From: Sulfurovum sp.
GTDB taxonomy: Bacteria > Campylobacterota > Campylobacteria > Campylobacterales > Sulfurovaceae
Assembly: GCA_027081115.1 (NCBI GenBank)
Contig: JALWLD010000042.1
Coordinates: 1-56,252, forward strand
Length of the DNA stretch: 56,252 nucleotides
Reading direction: 5' to 3'
Both the position numbers and the translations under genes were made by a program. Shown here piece by piece: positions 15,344 to 24,275 of this stretch. The first letter of the stretch is position 1, and each line of letters opens with the position of its first letter. The notes beneath the pieces were generated by a model. It did not search any database. It was not told the origin of the DNA and saw only the letters and a list, made by a program, of their open reading frames with translations.

Positions 15344-16090
15344 TTATTCTATGGTCTCAGCCACAAATGTTTTGGTTACTTTACCACCAAAACGGTACAC
15401 TCCATCCTCATAACTCACATAGAGTTCATCACCGCTTTTAGGATGTACTTTTATTTGATCAGGTACTTTTCCCTCTTTATGATTACGTATAAAACAGGCC
15501 ACCATTCCTGTACCACAAGCCAAAGTCTCATCTTCTACTCCACGCTCATAGGTACGGACATACATCGTATCGCCATCAATTTTACAAATGTTCACATTTG
15601 CATTATATTTGTAGCGCAATGCTCTAGCCTGCTCAATGTCAAAATAATCAATAGTATCTCTTACTGCAACCAAATGAGGAACACCCGAATCTATAAGCCA
15701 CCAGGTCTCACCCTCTTCCTCAATATCTTCTCTGATGATATCAGGTTCTGTCATATCAGAGACTACATAAAGTCCGTTAATCGTTGCATGTATCACACCC
15801 GCACCCGTCAGGAACTCCGCTTTGCCATCTTTGGAAATACCTTTTTCATGGGCATAATGGGCCACTGCTCTACTGGCATTACCACACATATCTGCATGGG
15901 AACCATCAGAGTTGTAAAATTCCCATTCAAAATCATAATCATCATGGGGTATAAGTACTACCAGACCATCTGCACCTACACCATTTTGTCTATGACAAAG
16001 GCTTTTGGCTAACTCTGTTCTGTCCTCTTTCTCTTGTGCTATGAACATAACAAAGTCATTGCCGTTGGCTGAATATTTTGTAACTGTCAT
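15344..16090 (-). CDS. dapF: Diaminopimelate epimerase
   Basis: DapF converts LL- to meso-diaminopimelate for lysine and peptidoglycan. The protein is 248 residues, slightly short for the family. Both catalytic cysteines are visible, in DMCGNASRA (about residue 70) and LACGTGMVA (near 190), and the N-terminus has KYSANGNDF. It overlaps the coaE 3' end by 4 bases (ATGA), so the two are translationally coupled. The following Sel1 gene and the upstream L,D-transpeptidase give the run a cell-wall theme. Confidence 0.96.
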   Translation of the reverse strand: MTVTKYSANGNDFVMFIAQEKEDRTELAKSLCHRQNGVGADGLVVLIPHDDYDFEWEFYNSDGSHADMCGNASRAVAHYAHEKGISKDGKAEFLTGAGVIHATINGLYVVSDMTEPDIIREDIEEEGETWWLIDSGVPHLVAVRDTIDYFDIEQARALRYKYNANVNICKIDGDTMYVRTYERGVEDETLACGTGMVACFIRNHKEGKVPDQIKVHPKSGDELYVSYEDGVYRFGGKVTKTFVAETIE

Positions 16091-16680
16091 CTCTCTTCTC
16101 CCAATATTTCATTTACAACACGCGCTGTCTCTGTTTTCAACTGTATCAGACCACCACTGTTGTCGATCACATAATCAGCCTTACGACGTTTCTCTTCAAT
16201 ATCCATTTGTGAAGCTAGCCTGGAATCCGCTTCCTCTTTACTAAACCCATCTCGCAACATAAGACGTTCACATTGCTGTACTCTGTTGGCATAGACCACA
16301 ATAACACTATCGATTTCGTACCGTCCCCCTTCATAAAAAAGAGGGATATCAACAATATAAGGCTTTGCCTCTTTGTCAAGTATAGCGGACTTTTCTGCAA
16401 TACGTGTGTAGATAAGAGGATGCAGTAGAGATTCCAGTGCTTCTCTTTTTTTTGGATCAGCAAATACTTCTGCGCCAAGTTGTTGTCTGTCTACTTTTTG
16501 ATTTTTGACAAAAGCACTTCCAAAGAGTGTGGCAATCGCTTGATGCTCTTCATCTAAAATATCATGAGCAATTTTATCTGCATCAATGACTTTGAAACCT
16601 GCTTCTTTTAGCTTAGAGGCTACCGTACTTTTACCACTTGCGATACCCCCCGTAAGTGCGACAGCATGTTTAAATGACAT
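16087..16680 (-). CDS. coaE: Dephospho-CoA kinase
   Basis: CoaE phosphorylates dephospho-CoA in the last step of coenzyme A synthesis. It is about 197 residues. The P-loop ALTGGIASGKSTVA lies at the N-terminus, followed by VIDADKIAHDIL and ...PLFYEGGRYEIDSVIVVYA. The frame extends to 16710. I chose the ATG at 16680 because GGGGGATAGAG lies just before it and the protein then starts MSFKHAVALTGG, as usual for the family. It ends in a 4-base overlap with dapF. Confidence 0.95.
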   Translation of the reverse strand: MSFKHAVALTGGIASGKSTVASKLKEAGFKVIDADKIAHDILDEEHQAIATLFGSAFVKNQKVDRQQLGAEVFADPKKREALESLLHPLIYTRIAEKSAILDKEAKPYIVDIPLFYEGGRYEIDSVIVVYANRVQQCERLMLRDGFSKEEADSRLASQMDIEEKRRKADYVIDNSGGLIQLKTETARVVNEILGEER

Positions 16681-16703
16681 CTCTATCCCCCTTTGCAAAG
16701 CCC

Positions 16704-18380
16704 CTACCACTTTCTAAATGACTTTAACTGCATAGCATCATAGCCATAGACATCATTTCTAAATTGTAGATTACCGTCATAATCTACCCAGGCAGTCAAA
16801 TAGACTACATCTATAGGTACCTTCTGCTTCAAGTTTATATAGGTTTTTGTTTTCCCCTTAAGCGTCTTTTGTGCTTTCTCAAAATCTAAATTATCATTAA
16901 AAGTTGAGAAAGTACGCAAGAGTTCCCGTGGTTTCTGTAAACGGATACAGCCGTGAGAAAAAGCCCTTTTGTCTCTTTTGAAAAGGTGTTTTGACGGAGT
17001 ATCATGCATATAGACTGAAAACTTGTTAGGAAAGAGGAACTTTACTTTTCCTAAAGCATTTCTATAGCCTGGAACCTGTGCGAAACGGTAAGGTACGTTT
17101 TTGGAGTAACGGTATTGTGCCCAATTTACAGAGCCTCCAGAGACTAAAGGGGCATCCTTCCCCCATCCTGCACGTATCTCAATACCTTGCCGTGCCATGG
17201 CATTTGGGTTGCGTAAGAGTTTAGGGATCATCTCTTTTTGTATAATACTCTTTGGAATATTCCAGTAAGGATTTAAGACAATAAATTCAACGGTATCTGA
17301 AAAAATCGGTGTAGGGTGGTTTGGTTTTCCTGTAACTACCCTCATGGTTTGTATCAGTTTTCCATCTTCTTCAAAATAGAGCTGAAAATCAGGGATATTG
17401 ATAATAACATGCCGTTTACTGTTACGTTCATTTAACCACTTAAGACGATCAAGGTTAAGACGAATTGTAGTAATACGATCTTCTAAAGGTATATTTAATA
17501 CTTTAAGTGTAACAGGCCCGACCACTGCATCGGCTTTAAGCCCATTACGTTTTTGAAAACGCTTCACTGCCTCTTGTAGACATTTGTCGTAACGATCTTC
17601 CTCTTCACTTTGGTTACAGCTAACATAATCTCCAGTAGCTCTTAATCTTTCCCGTAAAGAGTAAACACCTCTGTCATGTTTTCCCGGTGTTAATTTTTTA
17701 GAAAGATAGACAGGCTCCCACCCACCTTCTTCTCTAAGTTTCAAATATTTTGCCAACACATTTTGCAAGGCTTTATAATGATAGGCCGTAGGCTGCACTG
17801 CATCAAGCATTTTTTTCATACTGGTACCAAAGGCTGCCTGCACCAACATTTTTGCAGGGTAGACATCCGGGCGATGAAGTACCCACTCTGTACTGACATC
17901 ATTAACTTTCAGATTTGCAATACGTGCCTGAAAAGCACCCCAGTTAATACTTCCAAAATAGGCATAATCAATATAACCTTTATAGAGTTGGGTAATTTTA
18001 AATTCAAGGCTGATTTTATCGTAGATACTCCCATTCTTTGCATAGACATCTTCTGCCATACGTCGCAGCACCAAGGCATCTTTATAGAGTTTCCCATGTT
18101 TATTGAGTGTCTCATCCTGTGTGATATAGTCAAAAAGTTCTACTGCTGCTTTAGAGAGTGACTTTTCTCTCATCCATACTGGAGAGAAGAGCAACTCTTT
18201 ATAGGCTTTACGTAAAAAACTTTTTTTAGGCTCTGTCTGCAGAGAATTTAAAATGATCTCAGAAGCACGCTCTTGAAATTCAATCTCATTGGCATTTAGG
18301 CTACTTGTTGAGAAAAAGAGAAGGAAGGTAAAAACCTGTAGTGGAAAGTAGCCGCGTAACATTTTTTGTATCAGTAACAT
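16704..18380 (-). CDS. Periplasmic L,D-transpeptidase (YcbB/LdtD type)
   Basis: A 558-residue cell-wall enzyme forming 3-3 cross-links or anchoring proteins in peptidoglycan. It has a signal peptide (about residues 1-30). A long scaffold region follows, with a peptidoglycan-binding domain inside it (EEDRYDKCLQEAVKRFQKRN, GLKADAVVGPVTLKVLN). The YkuD catalytic domain then carries YMHDTPSKHLF and SHGCIRLQ, which supply the His and Cys nucleophile. The length and domain order match the large YcbB class and not the small Ldt enzymes. AAAGAGG precedes the ATG. It is 23 bases upstream of coaE on the same strand. The divergent batA gene starts 105 bases away. Confidence 0.92.
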   Translation of the reverse strand: MLLIQKMLRGYFPLQVFTFLLFFSTSSLNANEIEFQERASEIILNSLQTEPKKSFLRKAYKELLFSPVWMREKSLSKAAVELFDYITQDETLNKHGKLYKDALVLRRMAEDVYAKNGSIYDKISLEFKITQLYKGYIDYAYFGSINWGAFQARIANLKVNDVSTEWVLHRPDVYPAKMLVQAAFGTSMKKMLDAVQPTAYHYKALQNVLAKYLKLREEGGWEPVYLSKKLTPGKHDRGVYSLRERLRATGDYVSCNQSEEEDRYDKCLQEAVKRFQKRNGLKADAVVGPVTLKVLNIPLEDRITTIRLNLDRLKWLNERNSKRHVIINIPDFQLYFEEDGKLIQTMRVVTGKPNHPTPIFSDTVEFIVLNPYWNIPKSIIQKEMIPKLLRNPNAMARQGIEIRAGWGKDAPLVSGGSVNWAQYRYSKNVPYRFAQVPGYRNALGKVKFLFPNKFSVYMHDTPSKHLFKRDKRAFSHGCIRLQKPRELLRTFSTFNDNLDFEKAQKTLKGKTKTYINLKQKVPIDVVYLTAWVDYDGNLQFRNDVYGYDAMQLKSFRKW

Positions 18381-18485
18381 TCATACCTCTTTTGTACTGT
18401 TATATCTTTAGGGCACCGATAGGTACGTTTTTGTTTAGAAAATAATTATATCGTAAACTTATCACAGAAATGTTAAAATAATACT

Positions 18486-19394
18486 ATGCAATTTATTTTT
18501 GGTGCGCCCTGGTTTTTTTTACTGCTTCTACTGCTCCCCTGCTTTTTGTGGTGCAAAAAGTATAATCAAGAATTTTACTTTCCTAAACTTGAATGGATAC
18601 GCAGACAGAGCCCTTTACTCTCATGGGAACCCTGGCTCAAAATATTCATTTTTACCCTCATGGTCATTGCACTGGCTAAACCTTTTATCTACGATACCTC
18701 AGGTAATGCTCACAAAAAAGGCCGAGACCTTGTACTTGCTATTGATGCCAGTGGTTCTATGGCACAAAGTGGGTTTGACAGTATAGACCGTTTTAAAAAC
18801 AAATATGAAACTACTATTTCCCTCTCACAGGCCTTTACCAAAAAACGTTTGGATGACAATATGGCTGTGGTTGTCTTTGGTACCTTTGCCTATACTGCCT
18901 CTCCTCTTACCTACGATCTGGAGGCACTCTCTTATCTGCTTGAAATGACCAATGTTGGGTTAGCCGGAGAGAGTACTGCCATTGGTGATGCCATCATGCA
19001 GGCCATCCATACACTCTCCTTTGGAGATGCAAAAAACAAAGCCATCATTCTGCTCACAGACGGATACCATAATGCAGGAAAAACCTCTCCTAAAGAGGCT
19101 GTACAAAAAGCAAAAGAGAGAGGCATTCGAATCTACACCATCGGTATTGGCAAAAAAAGTGATTATGATGCAGCACTTCTTGAGATGATAGCAAAAGAGA
19201 GTGGAGGAGAGTCCTATGCCGCAACTTCGGCAGAGGCTCTTGCCAAAATCTATAAGAAGATAGATGCCCTTGAACCTAGCCATATACGTGGAGAAAACTA
19301 CCTTAACCAAAAATTATTGATCTTTTTCCCGCTGACCCTAGTCTTTGGACTACTTGTACTTTGGGTTCTCTACCTCAGCAGGAGTGAGTCATGA
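18486..19394 (+). CDS. batA: BatA-like VWA-domain membrane protein
   Basis: A 302-residue inner-membrane protein with two hydrophobic segments at the N-terminus (about 7-24 and 54-70), a von Willebrand A domain and a C-terminal membrane helix (about 275-297). The metal-binding MIDAS residues are present: DASGS (about residue 92), a Thr in GESTAIGD and Asp in LLTDGYHN. It is the first gene of a bat-moxR operon, and its stop overlaps the next start. Bat proteins are linked to aerotolerance, envelope stress and metal insertion with a MoxR ATPase. Their exact target here is unknown. Confidence 0.9.
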   Translation: MQFIFGAPWFFLLLLLLPCFLWCKKYNQEFYFPKLEWIRRQSPLLSWEPWLKIFIFTLMVIALAKPFIYDTSGNAHKKGRDLVLAIDASGSMAQSGFDSIDRFKNKYETTISLSQAFTKKRLDDNMAVVVFGTFAYTASPLTYDLEALSYLLEMTNVGLAGESTAIGDAIMQAIHTLSFGDAKNKAIILLTDGYHNAGKTSPKEAVQKAKERGIRIYTIGIGKKSDYDAALLEMIAKESGGESYAATSAEALAKIYKKIDALEPSHIRGENYLNQKLLIFFPLTLVFGLLVLWVLYLSRSES

Positions 19395-20941
19395 CACTAC
19401 TCTATCCCTCTTTTTTATGGCTATTTATCCCCATTGTACTCTTTTTTATCAGCCAAAAACAAAAAAACCTTCTCGTTGTAACACATCTGCTTATCCTTGC
19501 TCTCATCGTAGTTACTCTTAGCCGTCCAGTCATTGAAGAGGGACTACAAGAGAGCAGTATTGAGGCCAAAGATATTATCATCGCTATGGATGTCTCATTC
19601 TCCATGAAAGCCAAAGATATTGCACCCACACGGTATGACTTTGCAAAAGAGACCATTGATGCATTTTTAGCAAGCAATACCAAAGACAATATCATGCTTG
19701 TTGCCTTTACCAGCAATCCCTTACTCCTCTCCCCGCCAACCACGGACCATGTCCTCATTAGCCAGGCATTACAAAGTTTGAGACCTGAGTATATTCTGAC
19801 CAAGGGAACCTCACTTAAAAAACTTTTTGAAAAACTGAGCAGCATGTCGCATACAGACAAAACACTCATTCTCATGACCGATGGTGGAGAAGAGATATCT
19901 GCAAAAATCCTGGCTGAACAATTACAACAAAGTAGTCTTAGCCTTATCACACTTGCCTTAGGAACAACTCAGGGAAGCACCATTGAGAAAGAAGATGGCA
20001 CATTACTAAAAGACAAAGAACAAAATCTTGTAATCTCTCGTATCAACCCTATGCTTGAACAACTTACAAGCCTGCTTAACGGTACCTACTTGACACCCTC
20101 AGCCACTGCACAAGCTACAGCAGATGCATTACAAAGCGCTTTAGATGCACATAAAAAGCAGAATCAAGAGATCAAAAAAATGCAATATCACTATACGGAA
20201 CTCTATCAGATACCACTCTTTATTGCACTCATACTTTTTCTCGTGCTGCATACCCGAGCCTCTAGATACCTTTTTATACTTTTTGCATTCTTGGGTATAC
20301 AACTTCAAGCCTCTATCTGGGATGCCTATTATTTACATAAGGCCTATAATGCATATGAAGTTAAAGATTTCAACAAAACAAAAAAAGTACTCAAACAAGT
20401 TGACGTACCTTCTTTGCAGAGCCAATTTGCTTTGGCAAATACCTACTACAGAATGCAAAACTATAAAAAAGCCATTGCACTTTACCAATCGATTCATACG
20501 ACCCATGCCAAGATTAAACAGAAACTCTTCTACAATATTGCCAATGCTCATGCCATGCTTCAGGCGTATGATAAAGCCAAGCTGTACTATACTAAAGCAT
20601 TACAGTTAGGAAAAGATGAAGATTCCCTGCACAATCTAAAACTTGTAGCACTTTTAAAGCAACACAAAGATGCTGGGTTGGGTATTTCCCACCCTAAGTC
20701 GCAAAACTCTGATACGAGCAAAAGTATGTCACAGGAAAGCAAAGAAGAGAAAACACAAAGCCATAATGAAGACCAGCCCAGTTCCGGTTCAGGTTCCGGA
20801 GGAGAGAGCAAAGAGAAAAAAAACAATGAAGAAGAAAAAAAAAGGCTCAAAATGGACAAAGAGGTACAAGCACAACCTCTAAGCTCTAAAGTCTATGAAC
20901 TCATTAACGAAGGATACATACGTGAAACGCAACCTTGGTAA
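19391..20941 (+). CDS. batB: BatB-like VWA protein fused to BatC-like TPR region
   Basis: A 516-residue protein. The first about 280 residues repeat the BatA plan: membrane segments, MIDAS motifs MDVSFSM and LMTDGGEE, then another membrane helix. The remainder is periplasmic, with TPR repeats (FALANTYYRMQNYKKAIALY, FYNIANAHAMLQAYDKAKLYYTKAL) and a long charged Ser/Glu/Lys tail. In many bacteria the TPR part is a separate BatC, so this looks like a BatB-BatC fusion. It overlaps batA by 4 bases and batD by 20. Confidence 0.88.
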   Translation: MTLLYPSFLWLFIPIVLFFISQKQKNLLVVTHLLILALIVVTLSRPVIEEGLQESSIEAKDIIIAMDVSFSMKAKDIAPTRYDFAKETIDAFLASNTKDNIMLVAFTSNPLLLSPPTTDHVLISQALQSLRPEYILTKGTSLKKLFEKLSSMSHTDKTLILMTDGGEEISAKILAEQLQQSSLSLITLALGTTQGSTIEKEDGTLLKDKEQNLVISRINPMLEQLTSLLNGTYLTPSATAQATADALQSALDAHKKQNQEIKKMQYHYTELYQIPLFIALILFLVLHTRASRYLFILFAFLGIQLQASIWDAYYLHKAYNAYEVKDFNKTKKVLKQVDVPSLQSQFALANTYYRMQNYKKAIALYQSIHTTHAKIKQKLFYNIANAHAMLQAYDKAKLYYTKALQLGKDEDSLHNLKLVALLKQHKDAGLGISHPKSQNSDTSKSMSQESKEEKTQSHNEDQPSSGSGSGGESKEKKNNEEEKKRLKMDKEVQAQPLSSKVYELINEGYIRETQPW

Positions 20942-22064
20942 GCTGCTAACATTTTATCTTCTACTGTCTCTTACCCTACTCTTGGCAGAAGACTTTAGCT
21001 ATGCTATGAAAATAAATACACAAAACCCTTATGTCAAAGAGCCTGTCCTGCTTACTGTCGATATGAATCAGACCAATCATGACATTGTTTTACTTCTCAG
21101 TTTTGATCTGAAAAAAAGTAAAGAGTACACTTTCCAAAGGTTGGATGCAAAAGAGACCGATACTCATCATGATGCAAAAGTACGCTACACCTACCTGCTC
21201 TATCCGTTAAAACAGGGGGATATCTCTATCTCTTTTGATCTTATTAAAAAAGTGACCACTGATGAATCTGTGGCATACAGCTACTCAGGTGACAGGGACA
21301 ATGTTAAAGGTCTTGTGACTGTTGACACAGAAGTCATGCTTCCGACTCTTTCTCTGCAAGTTAAAACACTCCCTAAAGATACTGATATTGTAGGGGACTT
21401 TAGTATTTCAAGCAAAATATATACACACAAAGCAAAAGCTTTTGAACCTATCCCTATGCAAATAGAGATTAAAGGAGAGGGGTACACACCCCTGCTTAGC
21501 AATATCATTCCAACCGATATCAATGTAACTCTTTTTAAAGAGAATCCTATTGTCCATGAGACACATACAAAAAAAGGTACAAAAAGCACTGTGATCTACC
21601 CTTTGGCATTTTCACACGATAAAAGTTTTGACCTCCCTGCCATAGAGATAAAAGCATTTAACCCAAAAACCAAAAAGTCTTATACCCTTCCCGTGCCGGC
21701 ACAACACATTACTATTGTCAAAGAAGAGAGTAAGCACCTGCTGGATAAAATAGATTCACCCAAAGCCTTTTCTCCCGACTTTAGCTGGCTTGGTGCCTTA
21801 TTCTCTTATCTTGTAGTCTTTCTAGCAGGTTATTTAAGTGCTTTTATTCTCAAAGAAAGAAAGCGAAAACAACGTACAGTGGAGAGCCATTTAGAAGAGA
21901 AAATAGCTGCCTGTAAAGATGCAAAGTCACTACTTCAACTTCTCATGGCAAATGACAGTAAAAAGTTTGCTACAATCATAGAAAGTCTGGAAAAGGGTTT
22001 ATATAAAAATGCTAAAATCAATCTTGATAAACTCAAACAAAAAGCCATAGAGGAAGTTTCATGA
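20922..22064 (+). CDS. batD: BatD-like membrane-anchored protein
   Basis: About 380 residues. A signal peptide (about 6-24, LLTFYLLLSLTLLLAED) leads to a large periplasmic beta-rich region, then one membrane helix near residue 290 (FSYLVVFLAGYLSAFIL) and a cytoplasmic helical tail. This is the BatD plan. I chose GTG at 20922, with AAGGA 7 bases before it, over a frame extending to 20895, because this puts the basic residues directly before the signal peptide. The start lies inside the end of batB, so the two are coupled. It overlaps moxR by 4 bases. Confidence 0.82.
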   Translation: MKRNLGKLLTFYLLLSLTLLLAEDFSYAMKINTQNPYVKEPVLLTVDMNQTNHDIVLLLSFDLKKSKEYTFQRLDAKETDTHHDAKVRYTYLLYPLKQGDISISFDLIKKVTTDESVAYSYSGDRDNVKGLVTVDTEVMLPTLSLQVKTLPKDTDIVGDFSISSKIYTHKAKAFEPIPMQIEIKGEGYTPLLSNIIPTDINVTLFKENPIVHETHTKKGTKSTVIYPLAFSHDKSFDLPAIEIKAFNPKTKKSYTLPVPAQHITIVKEESKHLLDKIDSPKAFSPDFSWLGALFSYLVVFLAGYLSAFILKERKRKQRTVESHLEEKIAACKDAKSLLQLLMANDSKKFATIIESLEKGLYKNAKINLDKLKQKAIEEVS

Positions 22065-23008
22065 ACCAAAAGATACTGCAACTTAAAGAAGAACTAAAAA
22101 AATCCGTTGTCGGTCAAGAGGCGATGATAGAAGGCTTAATTATCGGTCTACTCTGTGACGGGCATATTTTAATTGAGGGCGTTCCGGGTCTGGCAAAAAC
22201 AACTACCATCAATGCCCTCTCAAAAGCACTTGGTCTTGACTTTAAACGTATTCAGTTCACACCGGACCTTCTACCTTCAGATATTATCGGGGCACAGATA
22301 TATAACCCTCAGGAGCACACATTTAGCATTAAAAAAGGTCCGCTCTTTACCAACCTTTTACTTGCCGATGAGATCAACCGTGCACCGGCAAAAGTACAAT
22401 CTGCTCTTCTTGAAGTAATGCAGGAAAGACAAGTGACTATTGCAGAAGAGACCTTCAAGATTGAAGCACCGTTTTTGGTCATGGCAACACAAAACCCCAT
22501 AGAACAAGAAGGAGTCTACGCCCTTCCCGAAGCACAACTTGACAGGTTTATGATGAAGCTGGTTGTCAAACATAATTCAGAAGAGGAAGAGCTTGAGATC
22601 ATGAGAAAAGGTGCGACCAAAAGTTTTATGGAAGCAGAAAAAGTACTCAGTGTAGAGGAGTTACAACACCTTCAGAAAGCCCTTGGCAATATTCATATTG
22701 ACAAAGAATTGGAAAGGTATATTATCCAAATCATATCTGCAACAAGAGATCCGGAACGGTTTGAGTTGAAGGGACTACAAGAAAACATTATGTTTGGGGT
22801 AAGCCCAAGGGCTTCAATAGACCTTTACAAAGCAGCCAAAGCAAAAGCCTTTTTACGAGGCAATGACTTTGTAACACCTGCAGATATCGGCTATGTAGTA
22901 CATGATGTGCTTCGACATCGTATTGTCCTCTCATATGAAGCCCGTGCGAAAGGGATAACTACAGACGAGATCATTAGTCAAATCATTGAGATACTACCCA
23001 TACCATGA
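22061..23008 (+). CDS. moxR: MoxR-family AAA ATPase
   Basis: A 315-residue AAA+ ATPase that works as a chaperone with VWA-domain partners. Walker A is EGVPGLAKTT (about residue 40), Walker B is LLADEINRAPAK and sensor 1 is MATQNPIEQEG. The arginine-finger region is PEAQLDRFMMK. It sits between batD and the DUF58 gene with 4-base overlaps on both sides, so all five genes form one operon. The usual partner classes (DUF58, VWA, BatD) are all present. Confidence 0.95.
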   Translation: MNQKILQLKEELKKSVVGQEAMIEGLIIGLLCDGHILIEGVPGLAKTTTINALSKALGLDFKRIQFTPDLLPSDIIGAQIYNPQEHTFSIKKGPLFTNLLLADEINRAPAKVQSALLEVMQERQVTIAEETFKIEAPFLVMATQNPIEQEGVYALPEAQLDRFMMKLVVKHNSEEEELEIMRKGATKSFMEAEKVLSVEELQHLQKALGNIHIDKELERYIIQIISATRDPERFELKGLQENIMFGVSPRASIDLYKAAKAKAFLRGNDFVTPADIGYVVHDVLRHRIVLSYEARAKGITTDEIISQIIEILPIP

Positions 23009-23832
23009 CCTCTTCATTAAAAGCTTTGCAACTTAAAGCAAGGCATCAAGTCTATACACTTCTCTCAGGACATAACCTCTCCAAACTTCACGGTGAGGGA
23101 TATGACTTTTCCGAGTTACGTGAGTATCAAATAGGTGATGACATACGTAAAATCAACTGGACGATCTCTGCAAAACTTGGAAAGCCCTATATCAAAGAGC
23201 TTCATGCTAACCGGGAACTTTCCATAGTAAGTGCTGCAATGATGGATGGCGCACTCTATTTTGGCAAGGAAAATAAAAAACAAAAGAAGATCACTGAAAT
23301 TGCCACGATTTTAGGCTATGCAGCACAACAAAATGCAGACCTGTTCAGAGGATTTTCCTATATGCAAGATGAAGTATATGCTACACCTCCCAGTAAACAG
23401 ATCTACCATATAGAGCAATACTCAAAAACCCTTTATGAACGTACTTTGCTTGGAACAAAAATACATTATGACTCTGCGATCAAAGACTTATTTAAGCGCA
23501 TTCGCAAACCCTCTCTTATTTTTATAGTAGGAGATTTTCTTAGTCCTGTTGATCTCTCTTTACTGGCACAGAAACATGAGGTTATTGCTATTATTGTAAG
23601 AGAGAAAGAAGAAGAACAGCCTAAAAATCTAGGTGAAGTAACACTCATCGATCCACAGACATCAAAAAAAACTGATACCTACTTTTCCAAAAAAAGCATA
23701 CTACAATACCTAGAAAAACTACAGGCACATGATACCTCTTTACAAGAACATTTTGCACGGTACGACATACGCTCTGTAAAGATATTCACAAATGAAGAAG
23801 CTATTGGAAAACTAGTAACACTATTTATATAG
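23005..23832 (+). CDS. DUF58-domain protein
   Basis: A 275-residue soluble protein with the DUF58 signature YDFSELREYQIGDDIRKINW followed by TISAKLGKPYIKELH, where the family usually has WxxSAR..PYVKE. DUF58 proteins accompany MoxR ATPases and carry a degenerate VWA-like fold. It is the last gene of the bat operon and overlaps moxR by 4 bases. The stop lies 15 bases from the end of the convergent gene at 23848. Confidence 0.9.
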   Translation: MTSSLKALQLKARHQVYTLLSGHNLSKLHGEGYDFSELREYQIGDDIRKINWTISAKLGKPYIKELHANRELSIVSAAMMDGALYFGKENKKQKKITEIATILGYAAQQNADLFRGFSYMQDEVYATPPSKQIYHIEQYSKTLYERTLLGTKIHYDSAIKDLFKRIRKPSLIFIVGDFLSPVDLSLLAQKHEVIAIIVREKEEEQPKNLGEVTLIDPQTSKKTDTYFSKKSILQYLEKLQAHDTSLQEHFARYDIRSVKIFTNEEAIGKLVTLFI

Positions 23833-23847
23833 TGTCAATAAAATACA

Positions 23848-24267
23848 CTAACAATCTCCTCCACTATCACAACCATCTCCACCATAATAACCCACTACAT
23901 TACCTGAATCTAAATTACCAGAGATACTCTTTTTACTTGCTCCGGCACCACTTATTATCCAGACTGAACCAATCATTAATGCTCCTGAAAAAGCACCTAG
24001 GGCAATAAAACTAATCACATCAGAAGAGATGTGCACCCCAATGACACTAATACATAATACACTGGCTAAAAATAATGAGTTGAGAGCCATCATTGTAAAA
24101 GCTATTATCCAAACTACAATCACATATATATCTATATCTGCTTGTAAAATAGAATACACCCAAAGAAATGTACTTAAAAAAAATATATATATATTCTTTT
24201 TTTCTTCCTTATGCAGATGATTCATACCTTCTTGATTTGGCTTTATGTATCGGTTTAAAGGTCGCAT
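23848..24267 (-). CDS. Small membrane protein with Gly/Cys C-terminal tail, unknown
   Basis: A 139-residue protein. After a polar, basic head (residues 1-25) it has four hydrophobic segments (about 27-42, 47-62, 64-80 and 86-106). It ends with SISGNLDSGNVVGYYGGDG and a final CDSGGDC. Two Cys in a Gly/Asp-rich tail suggest a metal or redox site, or a target of processing. AGGAAATAAT precedes the ATG, which follows the antiporter gene by 8 bases on the same strand. I recognise no family. Confidence 0.6.
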   Translation of the reverse strand: MRPLNRYIKPNQEGMNHLHKEEKKNIYIFFLSTFLWVYSILQADIDIYVIVVWIIAFTMMALNSLFLASVLCISVIGVHISSDVISFIALGAFSGALMIGSVWIISGAGASKKSISGNLDSGNVVGYYGGDGCDSGGDC

Positions 24268-24275
24268 ATTATTTC

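Noticed and set aside
15317-16012. A 231-codon plus-strand frame opposite dapF
   Set aside because: dapF is certain on the other strand, and the antisense frame has no plausible ribosome site or domain.
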